DNA of 64,000 nucleotides, from assembly GCA_033720855.1 (NCBI GenBank), contig JAWWBR010000002.1:10358-74357 (forward strand), in the 5' to 3' direction. Source of the DNA: SMXQ01 sp033720855. Its GTDB lineage: Bacteria > Pseudomonadota > Alphaproteobacteria > SMXQ01. This document shows, piece by piece, positions 35,576 through 43,188 of the stretch. A model generated the notes under the pieces. It did not search any database. It was given only the letters and a program-made list of their open reading frames with translations, and was not told the DNA's origin. How positions within the stretch are numbered: position 1 is the first letter of the stretch; every line of letters starts with the position of its first letter. The position numbers and the translations under genes were made by a program.

Positions 35576-36673
35576 TCACTGCCGGAACAACGTGCAGGCC
35601 TCGGGACGAAAGGCCAGGTACAAGGTCTCGCCGAGGCCGAGCTCGGCGTTCTGTTCGACCTTGGCGCGAATGACCTGATCGCCGACCGAAACCTGGCAGT
35701 CGATGGAATCGCCCAGGAACACCGCTTGCTGCAACTGGCCCTTAACGACGTTGAGGCCGTTCTCCTGGGTCATGGTTCGCGACGCGTTCATGCTTTCGGG
35801 CCTGACGGCGACGACCACCTTGTCGCCGACGCCGACACCGGGGGGCAGGGCACAGGCCACCGCACTGCCGCCGATATCTACCCTGGCCATGCCGTTTTCC
35901 GGGGCCGCGGCCACGCCGCCCCGGAAGAAGTTCACCTGGCCCACGAACTGGGCGACGAAGGGCGTTTCCGGCTTGAGGTAGATCTCGCGCGGCGTGCCCT
36001 GCTGCAGGATGCGCCCTTCCAGCATCACCGCGATCCGGTCCGACATGGCCAAGGCCTCGAGCTGATCATGGGTCACGTAAAGCGAGGTGATGCCGAGCTT
36101 GCGGGTAAGCTCCTTGATCTCCAGGCGCAATTCCTCGCGCAGCTTGGCATCCAGATTTGACAGCGGCTCGTCGAGCAGCAACACCTCGGGCCGGGACACC
36201 AGGGCCCGGGCCAGGGCGACCCGCTGCTGCTGGCCGCCCGACAGGAACGGCGTCGGCCGGTCGGCGAGCTCCTCCATCTTCACCAGCCTGAGCGCCTCCA
36301 TCACCCGTTCGGTGCGCGCGGGGTTGGGCACGCGCGACTTCATCTGCTTGAGGGGAAAGGCGACATTGTTGAACACCGTCATGTGGGGCCAGATGGCATA
36401 GGATTGAAACACCATGCCGATGGGCCGCAGATTGGCCGGCAACGATCGTCCGCCGCCGGCGACGGTCTTGTCACCGATGACGATTTCGCCGCCGTCGGGA
36501 TACTCCAGCCCGGCAAGGCACCGAAGGGTGGTCGATTTGCCGCAGCCCGACGGCCCGAGAAGCGTGTAGAACTCGCCCGGCTCGATGTCGAAATCGATGC
36601 CGGCCAGCGCCGTTACCCGCCCCTGAGCGGTATCGTAGTTCTTGACCAATCGGCGGACGCTGACCTTCATCAT
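35576..36673 (-). CDS. ABC transporter ATP-binding protein (PotA/FbpC-like)
   Basis: A 365-residue ATPase of the spermidine/putrescine - ferric iron importer type. Walker A is LGPSGCGKSTTLRCLAG (about residues 37-53), the signature is LSGGQQQRVALARAL, Walker B is LLLDEPLSNLDAKLR, and the switch histidine is in YVTHDQ. The C-terminal TOBE-like domain (about 280-365) is typical. It follows the permease gene by seven bases and completes an operon: binding protein - permease - ATPase. It energises import by the fused permease. Confidence 0.95.
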   Translation of the reverse strand: MMKVSVRRLVKNYDTAQGRVTALAGIDFDIEPGEFYTLLGPSGCGKSTTLRCLAGLEYPDGGEIVIGDKTVAGGGRSLPANLRPIGMVFQSYAIWPHMTVFNNVAFPLKQMKSRVPNPARTERVMEALRLVKMEELADRPTPFLSGGQQQRVALARALVSRPEVLLLDEPLSNLDAKLREELRLEIKELTRKLGITSLYVTHDQLEALAMSDRIAVMLEGRILQQGTPREIYLKPETPFVAQFVGQVNFFRGGVAAAPENGMARVDIGGSAVACALPPGVGVGDKVVVAVRPESMNASRTMTQENGLNVVKGQLQQAVFLGDSIDCQVSVGDQVIRAKVEQNAELGLGETLYLAFRPEACTLFRQ

Positions 36674-36680
36674 GCGGTAC

Positions 36681-38447
36681 CTATCTCTGTTCGCTGATCT
36701 GGGTAATGAAGCGGCGCAACAGCAGCGTCAAGGGGATCAGCACCAGAATCATCAAAACCCCAAGGGCCGACGACAGGGACGCCGAACCCTCGTCCCAATA
36801 TTCCCACAGGAGAACGGCGAAGACCTCGTTATCCCGGCTCGCCAGCATGATGGGGATGGAGAAGGACCTCAGCGCATGCACCGCGACCCAGATCCAGCCG
36901 GCGGCGAAGGCGGGGAAAAGGAGCGGCAGGGTGATCGCGAACATGGTGCGCATGGTGCCGGCACCGGCGACATAGGCGGCCTGCTCGAGCTCCTTTTGCA
37001 CCTGCATGATGGCGCTGTTCATCAGCCGCGTTCCGAACGAGATGTAGGAAACCACCAGTCCCATCACCAGGATGGTCATGGAACCGTAGATGCCGAGGTA
37101 CCTGAGGGGCGGGCTGAGATAGGCCATGATCAGCGCCAGCGCGATGACGATGCCGGGGATAGCGTGGGGGATAAACACGAAACTGTCGAGCAGTCCGGCG
37201 CCGCGCACCTGGGAACGCACGATCCCCCAGGAGGTTATGAAGGCGAACAGCATCGTCACCGTCGCCGTGACCAGCATCAGATAGAGCGTGTTCCAGACCA
37301 CGTCGAGGACGCGCTCGGTCTCGAACACCTCGATGTAGTTGGAAAGGGTGAGCAAGGGTAGGGCGCTTGCCGAGGGGATGCGGTAGCTCGGCAGGAACGA
37401 GGTCCAGGCGAGGATGATGAACGGCGCCACCACGGCGACCAGGAAATAGACCACGAACATGCCGAAGGCAGGCCAGCGCCAGCGGCCGATGCTGGTCACC
37501 CGGGGACGAAAGCCCTTGCCGGTGATGGTCGAGTACTTCTCCGAATTGCGCACCACGCGGCGGTAGCCGATCAGCAGCAACACCATGATCAACATGTAGG
37601 TCACGCCGAAAACGGCGGCGAGGCCGTAATCGAGGGGCGCCTGGATGCGGGTGGTGAAGTAGATCAGGGTCGAGAGCACGAAGATGCCGCCCGGAAGCCC
37701 GACCGCAAGGGGGGCTTCGAAGCTCTCCATGCTGGAGATGAAGGAATACATCCCCGCCGCCAGCACCGCCGGCAACATCGCCGGCAGGGTGACCTGCATG
37801 AAAGTGCCGAAGGTGCCGGCCTTGGAGACCCGCGCCGCCTCCTCGAGGCTCGGGTCCATCATGCGGAACGAGCCCACCACCATCAAAAACACGGTGGTCA
37901 CGCCGCGCACGCCGTCGAGGAAGATCAGGCCGCCCAACGAGTAGATGTTGATCGGCCCTTGATCGAAGGTGATGCCGATCAGGCCGAACGCGTCGCGCAA
38001 CAGCATGTTGAGCGCCCCCACCTTGGGCGACAGCAGCAGCGTCCAGCCGAGGGCGAAGAGGACGCCCGGGATCGCCATGGGGATCAGAATCAGGACCCAG
38101 GCGAGGTTGCGGAACGGCATATCGGTGCGTTCGATCAGCCAGGCGAACAGCACCGCGATGGCCAGGGTCACGAAGGTGCCGACGGCCGAGATCCAAATGG
38201 TCGTCCCCAAGGCCTTGTAGAAGATCGGCAGGGAAAAGGCCGAAACGTAGTTGTCCAGCGTCCAGCCTTCGGGCACCGAGGGGTGTCCTTCGAGGAAGCT
38301 GTTGATGATCAGACGCACCACCGGCACCAGGATCAGGAACACCAGCACGGCGCTGACGCCCAGCACCATTGCGTTGTTCCTGATCCGGTCCCAGGTGCCG
38401 CCGAGCCGCCCGAGGAGACTCGGGCGGGCGGCGGGATCGGAGTACAT
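36681..38447 (-). CDS. ABC transporter permease, two fused membrane domains (FbpB/AfuB-like)
   Basis: A 588-residue permease with two successive six-helix halves, as in ferric-iron FbpB/AfuB permeases. Each half carries an EAA loop for ATPase contact: EEAARVSKAGTFGTF and EQAAYVAGAGTMRTM, both followed by LP(A/L)xxP. The order and tight spacing with the ATPase (7 bases) and binding protein (27 bases) indicate one operon. The substrate could be ferric iron, a polyamine or another small organic ligand. Confidence 0.94.
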   Translation of the reverse strand: MYSDPAARPSLLGRLGGTWDRIRNNAMVLGVSAVLVFLILVPVVRLIINSFLEGHPSVPEGWTLDNYVSAFSLPIFYKALGTTIWISAVGTFVTLAIAVLFAWLIERTDMPFRNLAWVLILIPMAIPGVLFALGWTLLLSPKVGALNMLLRDAFGLIGITFDQGPINIYSLGGLIFLDGVRGVTTVFLMVVGSFRMMDPSLEEAARVSKAGTFGTFMQVTLPAMLPAVLAAGMYSFISSMESFEAPLAVGLPGGIFVLSTLIYFTTRIQAPLDYGLAAVFGVTYMLIMVLLLIGYRRVVRNSEKYSTITGKGFRPRVTSIGRWRWPAFGMFVVYFLVAVVAPFIILAWTSFLPSYRIPSASALPLLTLSNYIEVFETERVLDVVWNTLYLMLVTATVTMLFAFITSWGIVRSQVRGAGLLDSFVFIPHAIPGIVIALALIMAYLSPPLRYLGIYGSMTILVMGLVVSYISFGTRLMNSAIMQVQKELEQAAYVAGAGTMRTMFAITLPLLFPAFAAGWIWVAVHALRSFSIPIMLASRDNEVFAVLLWEYWDEGSASLSSALGVLMILVLIPLTLLLRRFITQISEQR

Positions 38448-38474
38448 CGGCCTCAGTCCCGGTCGTCGGACGAC

Positions 38475-39536
38475 CTACCTGGCCTTGGGGAACCCCCAAG
38501 CCTGGATGATCTCGCCGCTGGCCGCCGCTTCGGCCTTGCCCGAGGCTTCCCATCCACCCCAGACCGGCTTGGCGCCGCTTTGCTGCAGCATCTTCCAGGA
38601 CTTCGAGCCCTTGACGAAGGGTGACGAACGGCCCTGAAGGTAGTAGTGGGACTGCCCCTCGGCCGAGGCCAGGAAACCGACCACCAACACCGCCGCGTTG
38701 GGCGCTTTCGAATCCTTCATCAGCGCCAGCGCCTCGCCAACCTGGATCGGCAGGTCCTTGGGCATGACGAACGCGAGCGGCGCCGTCGGATCGCGCCGTT
38801 TCACGTTGACCAGCGCGTGCAGCCCCATGCCGCAGGCGATAGGAAATTCGCCAGTCGCGACCTTGGTGCCGGTATCGGTGTTGCCGGTGCTCCAGACCGG
38901 ACTATTGGCCTTGAGCTTGCGATGGAAGGCGAGGCTCTTCTCGCGTCCCCATCCGGCCCACAGGGCGGTGTACGCCCGCGGCCGCGTCATCACCCCGACC
39001 TTGCCCTTCCAGCGGGCCGATATACAGTCGTCCCAACCGGTGGGAACCTTGTCCTTCGGCACCAGCTTGGTGTTGTAGAGAATGCCGTATTTGCTGAAGC
39101 CGGTCGCGGCGAAGTAGCCGTCGGGGCTGAAGGTCTCGGCATCGAGATCGGGGAAGTAGTTGCGGAACGGCACTTTGACGATGGCGCCGGCCTTCTTGTA
39201 TTGCTCCCGCAATTCGCCGGAGACATTCACCAAGTCGAACTTGTTCACGCCGCCGATGGCCTCGTTGAGGATGCGTTCGCGGCTGGCCAGCCCGCGCACG
39301 CGGGTGACCTTGATCTTGACGCCGGTGTTTTTTCTGATCGCCTTGGTGAGCGCCTTACGGAGTTTCTTGCGCCAGGTGACGGCAAGGTGGACCGTGCCCT
39401 CACTTTTCGCGCGGGCCTTGACTTCCTCGAGGGTCTTACCCAGTTCGGCGGCGCTGCCCTGGGGTATTCCCAGGCCCATCACCGCAACGAGCGCAATCAG
39501 CGCCGGGGTGAAACGGATTCTCGGAAAAGATACCAT
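38475..39536 (-). CDS. ABC transporter extracellular solute-binding protein (AfuA-like)
   Basis: A 353-residue periplasmic binding protein of the ferric-iron/thiamine/spermidine class. Signal peptide to about SAAE (residue 30), then KTLEEVKARAKSEGTVHL, the family segment GYFAATGFSKYGILYNTKLV, and a C-terminal NAAVLVVGFLASAEGQ. The start at 39536 follows AGGGAGGA. The tyrosine-pair motif of iron-binding members is not evident, so iron is not assured. It is first in the operon with the permease and ATPase. Confidence 0.88.
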   Translation of the reverse strand: MVSFPRIRFTPALIALVAVMGLGIPQGSAAELGKTLEEVKARAKSEGTVHLAVTWRKKLRKALTKAIRKNTGVKIKVTRVRGLASRERILNEAIGGVNKFDLVNVSGELREQYKKAGAIVKVPFRNYFPDLDAETFSPDGYFAATGFSKYGILYNTKLVPKDKVPTGWDDCISARWKGKVGVMTRPRAYTALWAGWGREKSLAFHRKLKANSPVWSTGNTDTGTKVATGEFPIACGMGLHALVNVKRRDPTAPLAFVMPKDLPIQVGEALALMKDSKAPNAAVLVVGFLASAEGQSHYYLQGRSSPFVKGSKSWKMLQQSGAKPVWGGWEASGKAEAAASGEIIQAWGFPKAR

Positions 39537-39971
39537 GCCTGTGTCCTCCCTTACCTTTGATGGCACTTGACTTGTGAAACTATACGCGTGCCCGGACGGG
39601 CCTGCCAACCGGGAGCTTCGCGGCCGGCGGTCCCGGCTCGTCGCCGCGATCCCGGCGGGCCGGCATATGCGAGAATGTCGGGATCGGCGCTCCGGCGCGC
39701 GCTATGCGCGACGACCCGGTCGACGGTCTGATCCATGGTCTCCCCCTGTGCTCCCGCGCGTTAAGCGCGGCGGCGCCGTTGGCCCGGCGCCGTCTGGTAT
39801 TTCGCCCTCGTGATGTTAGCGCAAATCGCTCATCGGGAAAGGCCTATTCGGGAACCGCTGATACCCGGCAAACTCACGGCCGCGTGAAGGCGCCGGTTGA
39901 CGAATTCCTCGTGCCGACCGGACGCCTGAGTGGCATCTGGAATCCCCTTACCATGCGTGGTTAGATGCCGC
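39537..39971. other. Intergenic region, divergent promoters expected
   Basis: About 435 bases between the ABC binding-protein gene and the outer-membrane gene. Open frames here are short, arginine-rich and lack ribosome sites. The region should contain promoters for both divergent genes, but I see no convincing -35/-10 pair, Fur box or repeat. Confidence 0.5.
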
Positions 39972-41048
39972 ATGCATTACCCCTCCTTTTGCAAGTTTCT
40001 CGTGTTCGCCGTCATCATCGCCGGCACCATCGTCCCCGCCCAGGCCGAGCAAAAGCCGGATCCGATCTCCGCCACGGTCACTTTGGAGCTCCAGAACGAT
40101 TGGAATTTCAAATCCGACGACCCGGCTGAGGAGCGGAACGACACCTTCGCCACCATAGAGGCGGCCATCACCGCGACGCTGGCGCCCAGGATTGCCCTCA
40201 AGTCCCTGTTCGTGTTCGAACCCGTTCTCGACCCCGGCCCCGGCGAAGACCGGTTTTTCGAAGATCTCGGCCTCTACGTCGAGGAGGTTTACGGCACCTA
40301 CGACGATGGCGCGCTGGTCTTACGCATCGGCAAGTTCGGACAGAAATTCGGCATCGCCTGGGACCGCACGCCCGGCATCTGGGGCGGTGACTTGGCCGAT
40401 TACGAGATTTCAGAACAGATCGGCATCGCCGCGGAGCTGCGCATTGGCGACCGGCAAAGCGGCACCCACAGCCTGACCTTCGGCACATTTTTCGCAGACA
40501 CCACGGCGCTCTCCGATTCGGCGTTCGCCAGCCGCGGCCGCTTGCGGAAATCCGATGGCGGGGCGGGCAATACCGAGGATTTCTCGTCCTTCTCTATCGC
40601 CGTCGATGGTGCGGAGGTACCGTCCCTGCCCGGGTTTGCCTACCACCTGGGCTATCTTTACCGGGACTCCGAAGGTTCCGGCGAACATGCCGAAACCGGT
40701 TTCGCCATCGGTGTCACCCAAGAGTTCGCCTTGGCCCCGATGACCCTGGCCTTACTCCTCGAATGGGCGCGGCTTGCGGATTTCAAAGGCACCGCCCAAA
40801 CCGATGCCGAATTCCTCACCACCGCCGCCGAGATGCGGCGCGGCCCCTGGTCCCTGGTTCTCTCCTGGACGGGACAGGAAACCAGGGCCCCGGGGACGGG
40901 AGACAACGATGACAGCCAGACCGAGATTTCGCTCGGCTATACCTTCGAGAACAAGGTCAAGCTCAGCGGCGGTTGGCGCCACCTGGACACGGCCGGCATC
41001 GTGACCGAAACCCTGGGACTGTTCCTCGAATACGAATTCGGGCTTTGA
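39972..41048 (+). CDS. Outer-membrane beta-barrel protein, porin-like (LbtU-like)
   Basis: A 358-residue protein with a signal peptide (hydrophobic residues about 8-20, cleavage near AQAE) and alternating beta-strand composition ending in an aromatic-rich C-terminal strand (LGLFLEYEFGL), the outer-membrane insertion pattern. The segment VLRIGKFGQKFGIAWDRTPG, followed by GGDLADYE, recalls LbtU-type siderophore porins. The ATG at 39972 gives a clean signal peptide; a GTG 42 bases upstream is less likely. Its position next to an AfuABC-like ABC importer suggests a joint uptake route across both membranes, but the ligand is not known. Confidence 0.7.
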   Translation: MHYPSFCKFLVFAVIIAGTIVPAQAEQKPDPISATVTLELQNDWNFKSDDPAEERNDTFATIEAAITATLAPRIALKSLFVFEPVLDPGPGEDRFFEDLGLYVEEVYGTYDDGALVLRIGKFGQKFGIAWDRTPGIWGGDLADYEISEQIGIAAELRIGDRQSGTHSLTFGTFFADTTALSDSAFASRGRLRKSDGGAGNTEDFSSFSIAVDGAEVPSLPGFAYHLGYLYRDSEGSGEHAETGFAIGVTQEFALAPMTLALLLEWARLADFKGTAQTDAEFLTTAAEMRRGPWSLVLSWTGQETRAPGTGDNDDSQTEISLGYTFENKVKLSGGWRHLDTAGIVTETLGLFLEYEFGL

Positions 41049-41101
41049 CCGCGCGCCCGGTGCGCCCGCGGACCGATCGGTCGGATCCCTAGGAAAAAGA
41101 G

Positions 41102-41151
41102 GGCTCCATCGGCGCGGTGGAGGAGGCCGGCGATAAGGCGCCGATGGAGCC
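41102..41151. terminator. Long inverted repeat between convergent genes, terminator-like
   Basis: GGCTCCATCGGCGC (41102-41115) is repeated as an exact inverted copy at 41138-41151 with a 22-base spacer. On the minus strand the hairpin is followed by a T-run (CTCTTTTTCC), so it probably ends transcription of the minus-strand Fn3-like gene. It may also stop the plus-strand barrel gene, but without a T-run on that side. Confidence 0.65.
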
Positions 41152-41181
41152 GGAGGCCTCTAGGGGTAGGCCGGGAGGGGC

Positions 41182-41997
41182 CTAATCCTCGGCGACGTCG
41201 ACGCAGCTTTCCACCGAGGTTTGATTGCCGCTGGCCTCACGCGACAAGACCGCGAATTTGAACGCGGTACCGAGCGCCATGAAGGCTGCGGGGACGGTGA
41301 GGGTGGTCGCGTCGGCCGGAAGATCGACCCGGTAGACGAGTACCGGCTCCGGTTCCTCGCGCTCGACCGTCACCTCGTAACCGGTAATGACGATCCCCGG
41401 GTCGCTGGTACCGATGGTCGGATGGGAGGTCGTCACCGCATCCCAGGCGATCACCAAATCGACCCCTGCGCCCAGCTCGATCGGCGTCTCGCAATCGCTG
41501 ACCGGACTGGTGATGTTGGCGGGAGCGGGCATCACGTGGGTGAATAGCGCCTCACCCTCGAGCGTGTCGCCTTCGATGCCGACGGCTTCGATCTCATATT
41601 CCCCTTCGGGGAACCGTTCGAAGAATTCCTCGGCGGTGAGTTCGTCGAATCCGGGCTCCGCGCTTTCGAAGAACAGTTCGGTCAGGCCCTGCTTGGCAAG
41701 GCGTCCCTTGTTCATCACATCGAGGATCACGCGTTTGCTGGGATCGACGATCTTGAGCCGCTTCCAGCCCTCGCCGTCGATCAGGGCGTGGAAGCCCAGA
41801 TCGCCGTCGGTATCGTTGAGTTCGGCAAGGACGACCGCCTCGGCGAGGGGGATTTCCTCGGCCAAGACCGGCGACGGCGCGAGGGCCGCTATGGCGATGG
41901 CTGCAACCGATGCCCTAATCCATTCAGGCATCCCACGGCGGGGGCCCGAGGAGGCGGGCAGGTGGGCAGGAAGGGCCGGTTGAAGGGGGTATCGCAT
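41182..41997 (-). CDS. Secreted protein with C-terminal fibronectin-III-like domain, function unknown
   Basis: A 271-residue exported protein (signal peptide to about VLAEE, residue 48) that I cannot name. Residues 50-150 are acidic (GFHALIDGEGWKRLKIVD, then FFERFPEGEYEIE), and the last 110 residues look like a fibronectin type III domain, with DLVIAWDAVTT as strand B and GYEVTVEREEPEP as strand C, plus one Cys at each end (SDCETP and SCVDV) that could bridge. The start at 41997 follows AAGGAGAAA; the 85 residues open upstream are not protein-like. It stands alone and is convergent with the barrel protein gene. Confidence 0.68.
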   Translation of the reverse strand: MRYPLQPALPAHLPASSGPRRGMPEWIRASVAAIAIAALAPSPVLAEEIPLAEAVVLAELNDTDGDLGFHALIDGEGWKRLKIVDPSKRVILDVMNKGRLAKQGLTELFFESAEPGFDELTAEEFFERFPEGEYEIEAVGIEGDTLEGEALFTHVMPAPANITSPVSDCETPIELGAGVDLVIAWDAVTTSHPTIGTSDPGIVITGYEVTVEREEPEPVLVYRVDLPADATTLTVPAAFMALGTAFKFAVLSREASGNQTSVESCVDVAED

Positions 41998-42322
41998 GGG
42001 CTTTCTCCTTATCCAAAAGTCGGGGCCTTGGTCCCCGGATCGCGCCGCCGCCCAGTCTTCCCGCATGGTCCGGAAACGGTCGGAGGTGCGCCAAACGCGA
42101 CCATCATCAGCCACGCCCTCTCCGCAGATAAATCGGACGGCCGCAGGAAAAAGATCATGCATGTGCCGGATGCCGGGCCCGGACCGCCGCCGATTTATCC
42201 GCCATTCGACGGAGCGCGCGCGAAAACGAGCGCCGACCGCGGTCGTCCGCATGGTTAGAAACGGTCGCGCTGCCTACGGGTGCGGCGGCACAAACGAGAG
42301 ATGGTGGTGCCGGGACCGCCGG
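41998..42322. other. Intergenic region upstream of the Fn3-like gene
   Basis: About 325 bases without a credible gene. It includes the AAGGAGAAA site for the Fn3-like gene at its left edge. No repeat, hairpin with T-run, or clear promoter stands out. Confidence 0.45.
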
Positions 42323-42874
42323 TCAGTGCGGCCAGTGGCCGTCGCCGGCCATTTCGGGGGCGAACACATCATCGAGAAAATAGGCGGAAAAAGCGGTCTT
42401 GCCGGGCAAGTTCGATTTGCCGTAGATCGATTGGGCCTGCTGGCGCACGGTCGCCTCCGAGGTCCCCCTCAGGGAGGCGATCTCCTTGTGGCTCAGGCCT
42501 TTGAGTATGAGCAGGCCGATTTCCCTTTCGGCCGCCGTCATGCCCCACTCATCGAACTGCTTCTCCATTTCGACCCGCACCCCGGCCATGTAGGATTCGA
42601 CCTTGGAGCGCCAGTGGTCGCCCTGCGACCGGGCCGCATCCAACTCCCGGATCAGGGTCAGTCTCTCTTCGTGCTGGCTGTGGATGCGCTGGGCCAGCAG
42701 GGCGACGCCGACGGCGGCACCGATGGTGAGAAGGATGGTGAGCGCATCGACGGCGACGTCGAGGAGGGAAATCTCGTCGCTCTCAGTGGCGATTTCGAGG
42801 GTAAGCAACAGGGCGAAGCAACCGAGGCCGAACGCCGCCAACACGAGCCTGACCTGTTTTTCGCTGAGAACCAT
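42323..42874 (-). CDS. Membrane-anchored LuxR-type transcriptional regulator
   Basis: A 183-residue protein with two N-terminal hydrophobic segments (about 8-26 and 39-61), a short coiled coil (about 64-95), and a C-terminal LuxR helix-turn-helix (about 108-160: MTAAEREIGLLILKGLSHKE, then EIASLRGTSEATVRQQ). There is no receiver or ligand domain, so the membrane segments or coiled coil may sense the signal or a protein partner. Its target is unknown. It is divergent from the TPR-sulfotransferase gene, with a 314-base spacer. Confidence 0.85.
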   Translation of the reverse strand: MVLSEKQVRLVLAAFGLGCFALLLTLEIATESDEISLLDVAVDALTILLTIGAAVGVALLAQRIHSQHEERLTLIRELDAARSQGDHWRSKVESYMAGVRVEMEKQFDEWGMTAAEREIGLLILKGLSHKEIASLRGTSEATVRQQAQSIYGKSNLPGKTAFSAYFLDDVFAPEMAGDGHWPH

Positions 42875-43188
42875 GTCTTGCTCCTCCGTTCCGCCGCCGG
42901 GCGGCCCAATCTTGAGGATTCAGGCTGACATAATCCTCCGCCGAGCGATATCGCACAAACGTTAGATGCCATGAGAGACGAAGAGCGCCACCGGCCAACG
43001 CCTCCGACCGCCTGCCTGTCGGCCGTCGATGCGCCAGGGTTACGCCTCTCCTGAGCCCAGGCCTGGGCCCGGCGGCAGGTGGAATGCCGAGCCGCGAGAT
43101 GACGGTCCCGGTGCAGAATTAGCCGTTGCATTAGCCCGGTTTTAGGTGCACCTCACTGTCCACTCGATCGAAATTCATCAAGGTGATC
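42875..43188. other. Divergent intergenic region, LuxR regulator | TPR-sulfotransferase
   Basis: About 310 bases between divergent genes, the natural place for both promoters and for autoregulation by the LuxR protein. No clear inverted repeat of LuxR-box type or sigma-70 pair is visible by eye. Confidence 0.4.

Noticed and set aside
36829..38553. Second minus-strand frame of 574 residues across the ABC permease
   Set aside because: The other frame has twelve hydrophobic segments and EAA loops; this one is Arg/Gly-rich noise.
39574..39964. Small plus-strand frames between the ABC operon and the barrel gene
   Set aside because: Arg/Pro-rich, overlapping each other, and without ribosome binding sites or motifs.
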